From Sphingobium xenophagum NBRC 107872 (GTDB lineage Bacteria; Pseudomonadota; Alphaproteobacteria; Sphingomonadales; Sphingomonadaceae), in NCBI RefSeq assembly GCF_000367345.1, contig NZ_BARE01000030.1, positions 27,697-91,696 of the forward strand: DNA of 64,000 nt. Reading direction: 5' to 3'. Position 1 is the first letter of the stretch, and the number at the start of each line of letters is the position of its first letter. The position numbers were made by a program, and so were the translations under genes. Under the pieces are notes generated by a model. That model saw only the letters and a program-made list of their open reading frames with translations, was not told the DNA's origin and did no database searches. Shown here piece by piece: positions 8,798 through 18,573 of this stretch.

Positions 8798-11700
8798 CAC
8801 TCGGCCGCCAGCAAGGCTTCGGCGCTCTGAAGGTTGACCGAAACGAGGCGGCTGACGCCGCGTTCGACCATGGTGACGCCGAAGAGGCGGTGCATCCGCG
8901 CCATGCTGACGGCATTATGGGTGACGATGAGGTAGCGGGTCTGGGTCTGGGCGACCATGGCGTCGAGCAGGTCGCAGAAACGTTCGACATTGGCGTCGTC
9001 CAGCGGTGCGTCGACTTCGTCGAGCACGCAGATCGGCGCGGGATTGGTCAGGAACAGGCCGAAGATCAGCGCCACGGCGGTCAAAGCCTGTTCCCCGCCC
9101 GACAGCAGGGTAAGCGCAGCCAGCTTCTTGCCCGGCGGCTGGGCCATGATCTCAAGCCCCGATTCCAGCGGATCGTCACTGTCGATCAACTCCAGATGCG
9201 CCTGACCGCCATTGAACAGGGTGGTGAAGAGGCGGCGGAAATGGGCGTCGACCGCCTCGAACGCGGCGAGCAGGCGCTGGCGGCCTTCGCGGTTGAGGCT
9301 ACCGATCGAGCCGCGCAGGCGATGGATCGCCTGGGTCAGTTCCTCGCTTTCGGCGCGGCTGCTGGCCTGCACCTGCTCCAGTTCCTCCAGTTCCTGCGCC
9401 GCGACGAGATTGACCGGGCCAATCCGCTCGCGATCGGCCGTGAAGCGGTCATGGTCGGCCTGTTCGGTCTGGGCGAGGCGGATGTCGGCGCTGGCAAAGC
9501 CCAGCTTTTCGGGCAGGAGGGGGGGTGGGCATTCGAAACGTTCGCCCGACAGCCGATTGGTTTCGATCCGCCGATCATCCGCGGATTCGGCGCGGGCCGT
9601 GGCGGTGGCGCGCGCTTCGCGGGCAGCGGCGAACAATTCGCCAGCCTGTGCGGATCGCTGCTCGGCCTGGCGCAAGGCGGCTTCGGCGTCCTGCTCGGCA
9701 TGGCGGGCAGCATCGGCGGCGGCGGTCAACGTCGTGCCCTGATCGTCCAGCGCGGCGATGGCCTGCGCCAGCGCGTCGGGCTGGCCCGCGATGGCGGCGC
9801 GTTCGGTGGCTATCTCGTCGCCGCGTGCGACCATCGAGGCGATGCGTTTGGCCGCTTCGCCCGCGCGGGCGCGCCAGCCCTTGATCTCCGCATCGGCAGC
9901 GGCTTGCCGTTCGCGGTCGCTCGACAGGGCACGGTCGGCCAGGGCCTGATCGGCCTGTAGCTGGCTGACGATGGCGCGCGCCTTTTCGCTCGCCTGCGCC
10001 AGCGTGGCGACCAGAGTGCGCGTGTGCGCGCCGTCGGGCATGGCGGCGCGGGCTGATTGCGCGCTGTCATGATCGGCGCGGGCGGCATCGGCATCGCGCC
10101 GCGCCTCGGCCAGTCGCTCCTCAATCCCTTCGCGCCGCCCGGCCAGCCGTTCGAGCGCAGTGGTCGCCTCGTCTGCGCTGCGCAGCGCGATCCGCAAGTT
10201 CTGATCGGCCTGGGCAAGCTGGGTGCGGCCGCTGGCGAGGGCTTCGCTGGCAGCCTGTTCGCGCGCCTTGGCCTGCTGCTGGTCGGTGCTGGCGGCATCG
10301 ACCTGCGCCTGGACGGCGGGGCGGTTCGCGGCGATCGCCTCCAGCCGGTTGAGCCGGATCAATCGTTCCGCCGCCGCAGCCCCGCCTTCCATCGCCACAT
10401 AGCCGTCCCAGCGGCGCAACTGGCCATCGCGCGTGACGAGGCGCTGGCCCACGGCAAGGGGCTGGCCCTCATCCCTGTCGGAGACCGCAATCTGGGCCAG
10501 ACGGCGGGCGAGTTCGGGCGGGGCGGTGACATGGGCGGCGAGTGGCGCGCAGCCGTCGGGCAGTATGGGGTCGTTCGTCAGCGATGGCGCGCCGGCCCAG
10601 CGGCGCTTGCCGTCGGGGGCGATCGGCGCTTCCAGATCGTCGCCCAGCGCGGCGGCCAAAGCGCGTTCATAGCCCGGCGCAGCCTTGAGCTGATCGAGCG
10701 CACGGGTACGACCGCCGGGACCGCTGTCTACCGCGCGTTTGAGCGCAGCCGCTTCGCTGTCGAGCGCGGCGAGTGCGGCGCGCGCGGCGGAAAGTGCGCC
10801 TTCGGCAGAGGCACGTTGCTCACTTGCCGACTGACGCGCGGCTTCGGCGGCATGGATCGCGGCTTCGGCGGCATCGCGGGCGGCGCTGGCCTCTTCCTGC
10901 GCAGCGATGGCGGCGGCGCGCTGTGCTTCCAGCGGTGCGGGGTCGGGCAGGGCGGCGGCTTCGCCGCTCAAGCGCTGAACGTCGCGTTCCGCGCGCTCCA
11001 GCCGGTTGCGCGCGGCCACCAGCGCCGCTTCGGCGACGCGCAGTTCGGCCTGTTCGCCTGCCTGCTTCGCCATCGCCTTGGCCAGATCCAGTTCGGCGTC
11101 GCGGGCGCTGTCCTCGGCGCTGGCGATGCGGCTGGCGAAATCGGGGCGCAGCTTTTCGGTTTCGGCGATGCGCGCCTTCAACGTTGCGATTTCGGCGGTG
11201 AGGCGCGCGATCGCGTCGGCGGCGTCATTGGCGAGCGTGCCTTCGCGTGCGCGATCCTCGTCCAGCCGGGCGGCCTGCTGGGCCAGATCATGCAGCCGCC
11301 GCACCACGCCGTCGCGCTCGGTGCGCAGCGTGGCGAGGCGATGGCCAGCCTCACTGGCGTCATCGCGCGCGCGTTGGGCGGCGGCGCGACGCTCGGCCAG
11401 CGCGGCCAGCGCGGCTTGGGCATGCGCGGCGGCAGCGAGTTGCGCGTCCTGCGCGGCGGCGACGGCGGCCTCCGCCTCTTTCGCCTGCGCGCGGGCGGCT
11501 TCGGCGCTGGCATGGGCCTCACGCCAGCGGGCGAAAAGGGCGCGCGCTTCGGCGACCCTGATCTGATCGGACAGGCGGATATAGCGTTCGGCGGCGCGGG
11601 CCTGACGACGCAGGGCATTGGTGCGCGCGTCCATGTCGAGCAATATTTCGGCGAGCCGGGCAAGATTGGTTTCGGCCGCGCGCAGTTTCTGCTCGGCATC

Positions 11701-12240
11701 CTTGCGCCGGACATGCAGGCCCGCAATCCCGGCCGCTTCCTCCAGCATGGCGCGCCGTTCCTGGGGCCGGGCGGCGATGACGGCGGCGATTCGGCCCTGG
11801 CTGACCAGCGCCGGGCTATGCGGGCCGGTGGCGGCGTCGGCAAAGATCAGCGACACATCCTTTGCGCGCACGTCGCGGCCATTGGCGCGATAGGCGCTGC
11901 CTGCGCCGCGCTCGATCCGGCGGGTGACCTCCAGTTCGCCGTCCGGGCCTATATCCACGGCGGAAAAAAGCTCACCCTGTTCCTGCACCGTCAGCAGCGA
12001 GACTTCGGCAAAATCGCGTTGGGGCCGGGTCGCGGTGCCTGCGAAGATCACATCCTCCATGCCGCCGCCGCGCATGGATTTGGCGCTGGATTCGCCCATG
12101 ACCCAGCGTATGGCTTCCAGCAGGTTGGACTTGCCGCAGCCATTGGGGCCGACAATGCCGGTCAGGCCGGGTTCAATGCGCAATTCGGTCGCATCGACGA
12201 AGCTTTTGAAGCCGGAAAGCTTGAGCCGCTTTATCTGCAT
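8797..12240 (-). CDS. smc: chromosome segregation ATPase SMC
   Basis: 1147 residues, normal for bacterial SMC. The Walker A motif GPNGCGKSNLLEAIRW is near residue 30; long alanine/arginine/glutamine-rich coiled coils (about 160-500 and 650-930) flank a hinge near 510-640; the C-terminal head holds the signature LSGGEQALTAVA and Walker B PICVLDEVDAPLDD. SMC forms the condensin-like ring that organises and segregates the chromosome. The ATG at 12240 is preferred over a TTG at 12258, because it gives the typical MQIKRLKLSGFKSF start. scpA/scpB are not in this window. Upstream are the DsbA-like genes and dciA, all on the same strand. Confidence 0.97.
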   Translation of the reverse strand: MQIKRLKLSGFKSFVDATELRIEPGLTGIVGPNGCGKSNLLEAIRWVMGESSAKSMRGGGMEDVIFAGTATRPQRDFAEVSLLTVQEQGELFSAVDIGPDGELEVTRRIERGAGSAYRANGRDVRAKDVSLIFADAATGPHSPALVSQGRIAAVIAARPQERRAMLEEAAGIAGLHVRRKDAEQKLRAAETNLARLAEILLDMDARTNALRRQARAAERYIRLSDQIRVAEARALFARWREAHASAEAARAQAKEAEAAVAAAQDAQLAAAAHAQAALAALAERRAAAQRARDDASEAGHRLATLRTERDGVVRRLHDLAQQAARLDEDRAREGTLANDAADAIARLTAEIATLKARIAETEKLRPDFASRIASAEDSARDAELDLAKAMAKQAGEQAELRVAEAALVAARNRLERAERDVQRLSGEAAALPDPAPLEAQRAAAIAAQEEASAARDAAEAAIHAAEAARQSASEQRASAEGALSAARAALAALDSEAAALKRAVDSGPGGRTRALDQLKAAPGYERALAAALGDDLEAPIAPDGKRRWAGAPSLTNDPILPDGCAPLAAHVTAPPELARRLAQIAVSDRDEGQPLAVGQRLVTRDGQLRRWDGYVAMEGGAAAAERLIRLNRLEAIAANRPAVQAQVDAASTDQQQAKAREQAASEALASGRTQLAQADQNLRIALRSADEATTALERLAGRREGIEERLAEARRDADAARADHDSAQSARAAMPDGAHTRTLVATLAQASEKARAIVSQLQADQALADRALSSDRERQAAADAEIKGWRARAGEAAKRIASMVARGDEIATERAAIAGQPDALAQAIAALDDQGTTLTAAADAARHAEQDAEAALRQAEQRSAQAGELFAAAREARATATARAESADDRRIETNRLSGERFECPPPLLPEKLGFASADIRLAQTEQADHDRFTADRERIGPVNLVAAQELEELEQVQASSRAESEELTQAIHRLRGSIGSLNREGRQRLLAAFEAVDAHFRRLFTTLFNGGQAHLELIDSDDPLESGLEIMAQPPGKKLAALTLLSGGEQALTAVALIFGLFLTNPAPICVLDEVDAPLDDANVERFCDLLDAMVAQTQTRYLIVTHNAVSMARMHRLFGVTMVERGVSRLVSVNLQSAEALLAAE

Positions 12241-12356
12241 TTCTGTTGTCTGCGCCAAGGCCGCAATGCGGCGCAGAACAAGGCCGCGCAGGGGAGGCGT
12301 GCGGCCACCCCTGCCTTCAAGCGCTCAGGCGCTGATGTCCGCCCCCCGACGCGCAA

Positions 12357-13091
12357 TCAGATGCCTGCTTCCTTGAGCTTGGGCTGAAGCGTCGCCCAGT
12401 TGGCGACATTGTCGACCAGCACGCCGTTGATCAGGAAGCTGGGCGTGCCCGTGATCTGATACTGGCTGTTGGCTGTTTCGACGCCCTTGGCCAGCTTTTC
12501 GGCTGCCCCGGTATCGGCCAGACATTGTTTCGCCTGATCTTCGGCAATGCCGCGCTGCTTGGCGAAATCGATCAGGCCCAGCGCACCGGCCAGCCGGCCG
12601 AAACGCTGTGCCGGCGGGGCGCTCATCAATGCCTGATAGGGCTGGTCGCCCAGAGCCTGCGCCTTTTCGAACATCGCGTTCTGGTTCGCGAAAAACTGTT
12701 CGGACAGGGGATAGAAGATGTCCTTGCCGCCGCAACGGGCGAGCAGCGCGGTCGAAATGTCGATCGGGTCGCGGACATAGGTGCGGAATTCAAAGCTCAT
12801 CTTGCCGGTATCGACCAGCTTCTTGATCTCCTCCGACGCTTCGACGGAAAAGTCGCGGCAATGGCTGCAGGTGTAGGAGCCATATTCCACCAGCTTCAGC
12901 TTGGCCGCCGGATTGCCCATGACGAAATAGCCCTCTGGCGTCGCCGCGATGGTTTCCGACCAGCTGGTGCCCGCTGGCGGCGCGACGGCGGCAATGGCTT
13001 CGCCCTTGGGCGCGGTCCCCTCTTCGCTCTTGCCGCAGGCGGCAAGGGTGAGGGACAGGGCGATAAGGACGACACCGGACAAGGCTTTCAC
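12357..13091 (-). CDS. DsbA-family thiol oxidoreductase lipoprotein
   Basis: 244 residues from a GTG start at 13091, which gives a clean lipoprotein signal ending LAAC (a TTG at 13100 is the alternative). A thioredoxin-fold follows with YGSYTCSHCRDF near residue 76, a CSHC active site, then an alpha-helical insert and the cis-proline region ITGTPSFLING. Such proteins oxidise or isomerise disulfides in the periplasm; the lipobox suggests membrane anchoring. It lies just downstream of a paralogous soluble gene in the same direction, with smc further downstream. Confidence 0.88.
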   Translation of the reverse strand: MKALSGVVLIALSLTLAACGKSEEGTAPKGEAIAAVAPPAGTSWSETIAATPEGYFVMGNPAAKLKLVEYGSYTCSHCRDFSVEASEEIKKLVDTGKMSFEFRTYVRDPIDISTALLARCGGKDIFYPLSEQFFANQNAMFEKAQALGDQPYQALMSAPPAQRFGRLAGALGLIDFAKQRGIAEDQAKQCLADTGAAEKLAKGVETANSQYQITGTPSFLINGVLVDNVANWATLQPKLKEAGI

Positions 13092-13136
13092 GACGGGCAA
13101 GGCTCCGATTATGGGCGGGTTGACGGCTTTATTAGA

Positions 13137-13802
13137 TCAGCGGGCGACAGGGGGCAATGCAGCCTGGAGCTTGCCCCAGTCCGATCCGGCGACCAGCGCG
13201 CCGTTGATGGTGAAGCCGGGCGTGCCGTTGATCTTCACCTTGTTCCATGCCTCGTCGGTCATCGCCATGACCTGCTTCATCGCCATGGGGCTGGCGATGC
13301 AGGCATTCAACTGGGCGGGCGTGTAGCCGCGCTTGGCCATCAGCGTGTAGAGGCCGGTTTTCTGGCCGATGTCGCGCAGCGCCGCAATCTGTTCGGTCGG
13401 CTTCACCGCGTCCCGATCATAGGCAAGCAGCTGTTCCATCCACGCATCCTGATTGGCGAACAGCGCTTCATGATTGCCCATGAAGCGCGCCGGGCCGCCG
13501 CAGCGGGCAAGCAGCGCGGCGGTCAGGTCATATTTGTCGCGCACCGCGTTGCGCACTTCGACGCTGACCTTGCCGCTTTTGACATAATCGGCCTTGAGCG
13601 GGGCGCTCGCTTCGCCGACGAAATGGGCGCAATGGCTACAGGTGTAGCTGACATATTCTACCAGCTTGGTAGGCGCGGCGGGATTGCCCATGGCATGGCC
13701 GCCGATCGCCGAGACGGTGACGCGGTCAACCCAATTGGCGGCGGGTGCGGCCAGGACGGCGACGGGGAGGGCGAGAAGGGCGAGGGAAAGCAGCTTTTTC
13801 AT
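13137..13802 (-). CDS. periplasmic DsbA-family thiol oxidoreductase
   Basis: 221 residues with an N-terminal signal peptide (MKKLLSLALLALPVAVLA, cleaved near AAPA). The thioredoxin fold has VSYTCSHCAHF near residue 54, and the cis-proline segment INGTPGFTING near 190. It is clearly paralogous to the next gene downstream and shares the CSHC motif in place of the CPHC of enteric DsbA. Start ATG at 13802. No dsbB is adjacent, so the electron partner is not apparent. Confidence 0.88.
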   Translation of the reverse strand: MKKLLSLALLALPVAVLAAPAANWVDRVTVSAIGGHAMGNPAAPTKLVEYVSYTCSHCAHFVGEASAPLKADYVKSGKVSVEVRNAVRDKYDLTAALLARCGGPARFMGNHEALFANQDAWMEQLLAYDRDAVKPTEQIAALRDIGQKTGLYTLMAKRGYTPAQLNACIASPMAMKQVMAMTDEAWNKVKINGTPGFTINGALVAGSDWGKLQAALPPVAR

Positions 13803-13847
13803 GAGCCAAGTCCAGTTAATGACTGGTGCTGAACGCCAGCCGAACGA

Positions 13848-14402
13848 TTATCCGATTTTGGGCAGGCCGCTGCTGTTGGCAAGTCCCTGCGCCAGCGATT
13901 CCAGCACCGTGCGCAATTCCGGGTCGCCAATGTCGCGCAGCGAATCGCCCAGTTCGACCGGAATGGGCTTGAGATTGCGGGGCGGCGGGCGGCGCTCGGC
14001 GGGGCTGGGCATGATTTCGCCCTGTCGCATCGCCACTTTCGCCACGGCGGCATAGCCGAAAAAGCGGTTCACCCGTTCGATGATGTCCGGCACCATGTGC
14101 TGGACCATCGGCGCATGGCCGCTCATGACAGTGAGTTGCAGCGTGCCGCCAGCCTTTTGCCCGACCGGGAAGCGGATCGATTCGGGTGCGGAAATGCTGG
14201 CATAATGGCTGCCGACGATTTCCGACCAGCGGGTGACGATGCTCGACTGGACGAAGCCGAACTTGCGGAAGGCGGCGCGGCCAATGTCGGGCATCAGATC
14301 GGCGATTCGCCGCGATCCGCCGACGCGCGGCCGCTCCGCCGCAGGAATAGCGCGACTTTTCACTTTGGGTGTCGGGGGGCGTTCCGTCATGGGCCGCACC
14401 AT
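13848..14402 (-). CDS. DciA/DUF721 family protein
   Basis: 184 residues. The N-terminal half (RRIADLMPDIGRAAFRKFGF ... SSIVTRWSEIVGSHYA) is the DUF721 domain found in DciA, the widespread loader of the replicative helicase in bacteria lacking DnaC. The C-terminal tail, rich in Pro and Arg then acidic, is variable in the family. The start may be ATG 14402 or ATG 14390. It sits head to head with mutY and is followed by the DsbA-like genes, an arrangement familiar in sphingomonads. Confidence 0.85.
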   Translation of the reverse strand: MVRPMTERPPTPKVKSRAIPAAERPRVGGSRRIADLMPDIGRAAFRKFGFVQSSIVTRWSEIVGSHYASISAPESIRFPVGQKAGGTLQLTVMSGHAPMVQHMVPDIIERVNRFFGYAAVAKVAMRQGEIMPSPAERRPPPRNLKPIPVELGDSLRDIGDPELRTVLESLAQGLANSSGLPKIG

Positions 14403-14434
14403 GGCATAGCGCCGCCATGCGCGTCGAGGGTGAC

Positions 14435-15499
14435 ATGGTAAAAGACGGGGTAAAAATAGCAGCCGACCTGCTGGCCCATTATGATGTCCATGCCCGGCGC
14501 CTGCCCTGGCGCGCGCTGCCCGGCGCCAATGCGGCCGACGCCTATCGGGTCTGGCTGTCCGAAGTCATGCTGCAACAGACGACGGTGGCGGCGGTCGGCC
14601 CCTATTTCGCGAAATTCACGGCGCGCTGGCCCAGCGTAGAGGCGCTGGCGGCGGCGGACGATGCCGATCTGATGGCGGCCTGGGCGGGGCTTGGCTATTA
14701 TGCCCGCGCCCGCAATCTGCTGGCCTGCGCGCGTGCGGTGGTGCGCGATCATGGCGGGCATTTCCCCGATACGGAGGAGGGACTGCGCGCCCTGCCGGGG
14801 GTGGGTGCCTATACCGCCGCTGCGGTCGCGGCGATCGCCTTTGGGCGGCGCGCGGTAGTGGTGGACGCCAATGTCGAGCGGGTGGTGGCGCGGCTGTTTG
14901 CCATCGATACGCCTTTGCCAGCGGCCCGCCCGGCGATCCGCGCGGCAGCGGATGCGATCACGCCCGATGCGCGGGCGGGGGATTTTGCGCAGGCGATGAT
15001 GGACCTGGGCGCGACCATCTGCACGTCGCGCAATCCGGCGTGCGGCATCTGCCCCTTGCGGGACGATTGTGCGGCAGTGCGCACGGCTGACCCCGCCGCC
15101 TATCCGGTCAAGGCGGACAAGAAGACGCGACCCCATCGTAACGGTCATGGCTGGTGGATCGAGCGGGCGGACGGTCATGTCTGGCTGGTGCGCCGTCCGG
15201 ACAAGGGGCTGCTGGGCGGAATGCGGGCGCTGCCTAGTTCCGACTGGAGCGCCGATCCCGACGCCGCGCCACCCTTTGCCGGGGACTGGCGGACGCTTGC
15301 CGAGCCGGTTGCCCATGTCTTTACCCATTTCTCACTGGCGCTGACCGTCCATACCACCCATGTGGAGCAGGATCATGTCCCGTCTGACGAGGGCGAATGG
15401 TGGCCGGTCGAACGCATTGCCGATGCGGGCCTGCCCACTTTATTCGCCCGCGCGGCGCAGGCGGTGTTGAAGGAGAAGGATGCGGATGCACGGCACTGA
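14435..15499 (+). CDS. mutY: A/G-specific adenine DNA glycosylase
   Basis: 354 residues. MutY removes adenine mispaired with 8-oxoguanine. Visible are LPWR and VWLSEVMLQQTTVAAV (helix 2), the helix-hairpin-helix ALPGVGAYTAAAVAAIAFGRRAVVVDANVERV with the catalytic Asp, the four-cysteine iron-sulfur cluster loop CTSRNPACGICPLRDDC, and a C-terminal NUDIX-like domain recognising oxoG (VFTHFSLALTVH). GAGGG at 14426-14430 supports the ATG at 14435 over an ATG at 14417. The end overlaps nudC by 20 bases, suggesting an operon of oxidised-nucleotide housekeeping. Confidence 0.97.
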   Translation: MVKDGVKIAADLLAHYDVHARRLPWRALPGANAADAYRVWLSEVMLQQTTVAAVGPYFAKFTARWPSVEALAAADDADLMAAWAGLGYYARARNLLACARAVVRDHGGHFPDTEEGLRALPGVGAYTAAAVAAIAFGRRAVVVDANVERVVARLFAIDTPLPAARPAIRAAADAITPDARAGDFAQAMMDLGATICTSRNPACGICPLRDDCAAVRTADPAAYPVKADKKTRPHRNGHGWWIERADGHVWLVRRPDKGLLGGMRALPSSDWSADPDAAPPFAGDWRTLAEPVAHVFTHFSLALTVHTTHVEQDHVPSDEGEWWPVERIADAGLPTLFARAAQAVLKEKDADARH

Positions 15500-16403
15500 C
15501 CCCCGGCTCGATGACCCGCCCGGCTTTGTCGGCGGCACGCTCGATCGTGTCGACCATATCCGCTCGAACCCTGCATTGCTGGCGGAGACATTTGCCGATC
15601 CGGCAGCGCGCGTGCTGGTGCTGGATGGTCTGGAGCCGGTCGAGGTCGATGGCGCGCTGGTGCTGGAGCCGATCGATGGCGGCGCGCTGGTCGAGGATCA
15701 TGTGCTGCTGGGCGTCGATCCGGCGGGACGGCCGATCTTTGCTGAATTGCTGGTCGAATTGACGAGCGGTTCGGGGGCGACGCCCCGTAGCCGGGCATTG
15801 GCGGGGCAAGTGTCAGCGCAGGAACTGGCGCTTTACGGGACAGCGCGCAGTTTGCTGCATTGGCACGTGCGCCACCGCTTCTGCGCGGTGTGCGGCGGGC
15901 GGACTGCGCCGGTCAAGGCAGGCTGGGCGCGCCAGTGCGGGGCGTGTCAGGCGGAGCATTTTCCACGCGTGGACCCGGTGTCGATCATGCTGGCGGAATA
16001 TGAGGGCAAGGTGCTGCTGGGCCGCCAGCATGCCTGGCCACCGGGACGCTATTCGGCGCTCGCGGGCTTTATCGAGCCGGGCGAGACGATCGAGGAAGCG
16101 GTAGCGCGCGAATTGTTCGAGGAAGCGGGCATTCGCGTCCATGACGTGCGCTATGTGATGAGCCAGCCCTGGCCCTTCCCATCGTCGTTGATGATCGCCT
16201 GCGTCGCGCAGGCAGCGGGCGACGCGCTGACGCTGGACCCGACCGAGATTGAGGACGCTTTCTGGTGCGATGCCGATGGCGTGCGCGCAGCGATGGCCGG
16301 GGAGCCGGAAGCGCCCTTCATCGCGCCGCCACGCATGGCGGTGGCATGGCACTTGCTCGACCATTGGCTGGCGGGCGTTGCCCCGCGCGAGCCAAGCGCG
16401 TAA
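15480..16403 (+). CDS. nudC: NAD(+)/NADH diphosphatase (mRNA NAD decapping type)
   Basis: 307 residues. The protein has the NudC zinc ribbon (CAVCGG ... CGACQ, around residues 139-160) and the Nudix box GFIEPGETIEEAVARELFEE near 197. After the box comes SQPWPFPSSLM, the SQPWPFPxS motif that marks the NADH-pyrophosphatase subgroup. It hydrolyses NAD(H) to NMN(H) and AMP and, in characterised relatives, removes NAD caps from RNA. AGGAG at 15471-15475 serves ATG 15480 or 15486. Translationally coupled to mutY by overlap. Confidence 0.95.
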   Translation: MRMHGTDPRLDDPPGFVGGTLDRVDHIRSNPALLAETFADPAARVLVLDGLEPVEVDGALVLEPIDGGALVEDHVLLGVDPAGRPIFAELLVELTSGSGATPRSRALAGQVSAQELALYGTARSLLHWHVRHRFCAVCGGRTAPVKAGWARQCGACQAEHFPRVDPVSIMLAEYEGKVLLGRQHAWPPGRYSALAGFIEPGETIEEAVARELFEEAGIRVHDVRYVMSQPWPFPSSLMIACVAQAAGDALTLDPTEIEDAFWCDADGVRAAMAGEPEAPFIAPPRMAVAWHLLDHWLAGVAPREPSA

Positions 16404-16445
16404 GGCCGACCCATTGTTTTTTCGTTTCGGGAATAGCTTGCCTCC

Positions 16446-17792
16446 ATGCTCAGCCTAGAAGAAGCCCAGTCGCGCGCGCAGGATCTGGTGAGCGCCGCGC
16501 GCAAGGCGGGGGCGGACGCAGCCGACGCCATCTATGCCTGCAATGCCTCCACCAACATATCGGTGCGGCTTGGCGCGCTGGAGGATATCGAGCGGTCGGA
16601 GGGCGAGGAGATCGGCCTGCGCGTGTTCATCGGCAACCGGTCGGCCAGCATTTCCGCGTCTGACATGAACCCCGCAACGCTCGGCACGCTGGTCGACCGG
16701 GCGGTGGCGATGGCGCGCGAAGCGCCCGAAGATCCTTATGCAGGCCTTGCCTCGCAAGACCGGCTGATGAAGAAGCGCCTGCCCGCGCTGGACCTGACCG
16801 ACAGCGAGGAGCCGGAACCCGCTGCGCTGCGCGAACGCGCGATGATGGCGGAGGACGCGGCGCGCGCCGTGCCGGGCATCACCAACAGCGAGGGCGGCGG
16901 CGCGTCGAGCGGGCGTAGCCAGATTGCGCTGGCGACCAGCCATGGTTTTGCGGGCGCCTATGGCGCAACCAGCCATTCGACCTGGGCCAGCGTCCTGGCG
17001 GGCAGCGGATCGGACATGCAGCGCGACTATGCCAGTCACAGCGCGCGTCATCTGGAAGATCTAGACCAGGCCGAGGCGGTCGGCGTGCGGGCGGGCCAGC
17101 GGGCGGTGGCGCGGCTGAATCCGGTCAAGGTCGATAGCGGCGTCATGCCGGTGATTTTCGATCCGCGCATTGGTTCCAGCCTGGTGGGGCATCTGATTGG
17201 CGGCATGGTCGGCCCGGCGATTGCGCGGCGATCGAGTTTCCTGCTCGAATCGCTGGGCGAGGCGCTGTTTGACGCGAACGTCACCATCATCGACGATCCT
17301 TTGCTGGTGCGCGGGCTGCGATCGCGCCCGTTCGATGGCGAAGGGCTGCCGGTCGAACGGCGCGCGCTGATCGACAAGGGGGTACTGACCGGCTGGCTGA
17401 TGGACAGTGCGTCGGCACGCCAGTTGGGACAGGAACCGACCGGCCATGCCAGCCGTGGCGGCAGCGGCGCGCCGGGGGTCAGCATCACCAACGTCCATAT
17501 GGAGCCGGGCAGCATATCCCCCGGCGACCTGATGGCGGACGTGAAGCGCGGCATCTATGTCACCGAACTGATCGGCATGGGCGTCAACGGTGTCACGGGC
17601 GATTATAGCCGGGGGGCAGCTGGCTTCCTGATCGAAAATGGCGCGGTGACCAACGCGGTGTCCGAAATCACCATCGCCAGCAATTTGAAGGCGATGTTCC
17701 GTTCCCTGATACCCGCCAATGACCTGCATTTCCGCTATGCCATGAATGTGCCGACGCTACGCGTCGACGGGATGACCGTTGCCGGGGGCTGA
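16446..17792 (+). CDS. pmbA: TldD/PmbA family protein, PmbA (TldE) subunit
   Basis: 448 residues. TldD-TldE is a heterodimeric metallopeptidase that trims peptides such as microcin B17 and CcdA. This is the TldE/PmbA type, which lacks the metal-binding HEXXXH of TldD; no such motif is seen here. Typical stretches are the N-terminal YACNASTNISVRLGALEDIERSE, DSGVMPVIFDPRIGSSLVGHL in the middle and GVNGVTGDYSRGAAGFLIENG near the C-terminus. tldD is not in this window. The 3' end overlaps the next gene by 14 bases. Confidence 0.92.
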   Translation: MLSLEEAQSRAQDLVSAARKAGADAADAIYACNASTNISVRLGALEDIERSEGEEIGLRVFIGNRSASISASDMNPATLGTLVDRAVAMAREAPEDPYAGLASQDRLMKKRLPALDLTDSEEPEPAALRERAMMAEDAARAVPGITNSEGGGASSGRSQIALATSHGFAGAYGATSHSTWASVLAGSGSDMQRDYASHSARHLEDLDQAEAVGVRAGQRAVARLNPVKVDSGVMPVIFDPRIGSSLVGHLIGGMVGPAIARRSSFLLESLGEALFDANVTIIDDPLLVRGLRSRPFDGEGLPVERRALIDKGVLTGWLMDSASARQLGQEPTGHASRGGSGAPGVSITNVHMEPGSISPGDLMADVKRGIYVTELIGMGVNGVTGDYSRGAAGFLIENGAVTNAVSEITIASNLKAMFRSLIPANDLHFRYAMNVPTLRVDGMTVAGG

Positions 17793-18573
17793 TATCGACC
17801 TGCGCGCGATCGTGGGGGCCGTGTCGGATGCGGCCGATCATGCGCTGGCGCTATGGGCGGGTGGCGAAACGCGCGTGCGCCAGTGGGAAAAAGTGCCGGG
17901 CCATCCGGTATGCGATGCCGATCTGGAAGTCGACGGCCTGCTGCGCGCCTCGCTCGGCGCGATCGATCCGGGGGCGGGATGGCTGTCGGAAGAGACGGCC
18001 GATACCGTGCATCGACTGGGCGTGTCCCGCGTGTGGGTGGTCGATCCGATCGACGGCACGCGCGACTATCTGCGCGGACGACGCGGCTGGGCGGTGTCGG
18101 TCGCGCTGGTCGAGGATGGCGCGGTGCGGCTGGGGATATTGGCCGCGCCTGCCCGCAACGAATATTGGATCGCGCAGGCCGGGCATGGGGCGACCCGCAA
18201 TGGGAGGACGCTGCGCGCGGGATCCCGCACGCTTCTCACCGGCGCGCGGGTGCCAGCCGAACAATTGCCGCGTAACGACAATGATCTGGTGATGGTCGAA
18301 AAGCCCAACAGCATCGCGCTGCGCATGGCGATGGTTGCCGCCGATGAGGCTGATCTGGTCGCCACGGTGCGCTGGGGCAACGAATGGGACATAGCGGCCG
18401 CCGCGATCATCTGTCAGGAGGCCGGCGCGATGGTGACCGATGCGCTCGGCGATCCATTGCTGTTCAACCGGCCCCGGCCAACCGCCTTTGGCCTGCTATG
18501 CGCCGCGCCCGGCATCCACGCCGCCGCAACAGAAAGGCTTGCGCCGCGCGCGCGGGAGATATTGGGCGGTTAA
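17779..18573 (+). CDS. cysQ: inositol monophosphatase-family phosphatase (CysQ-like)
   Basis: 264 residues of the Li-sensitive FIG superfamily. WVVDPIDGTRDYLRG near residue 83 is the metal-binding DPIDGT motif, LSEE near 71 supplies the acidic pair, and WGNEWDIAAAAIICQEAGA near 200 is the C-terminal metal/substrate motif. The family includes 3'(2'),5'-bisphosphate nucleotidase CysQ (recycling PAP in sulfate assimilation) and inositol monophosphatase; CysQ is favoured by overall similarity but not proven. The start is a TTG at 17779, inside the end of pmbA, so translation is probably coupled. Confidence 0.85.
   Translation: MPGADIDLRAIVGAVSDAADHALALWAGGETRVRQWEKVPGHPVCDADLEVDGLLRASLGAIDPGAGWLSEETADTVHRLGVSRVWVVDPIDGTRDYLRGRRGWAVSVALVEDGAVRLGILAAPARNEYWIAQAGHGATRNGRTLRAGSRTLLTGARVPAEQLPRNDNDLVMVEKPNSIALRMAMVAADEADLVATVRWGNEWDIAAAAIICQEAGAMVTDALGDPLLFNRPRPTAFGLLCAAPGIHAAATERLAPRAREILGG

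Noticed and set aside
10057..12387. 776-codon open frame antisense to smc
   Set aside because: Gly/Arg-rich, no recognisable domain, covers the SMC head and coiled coil.
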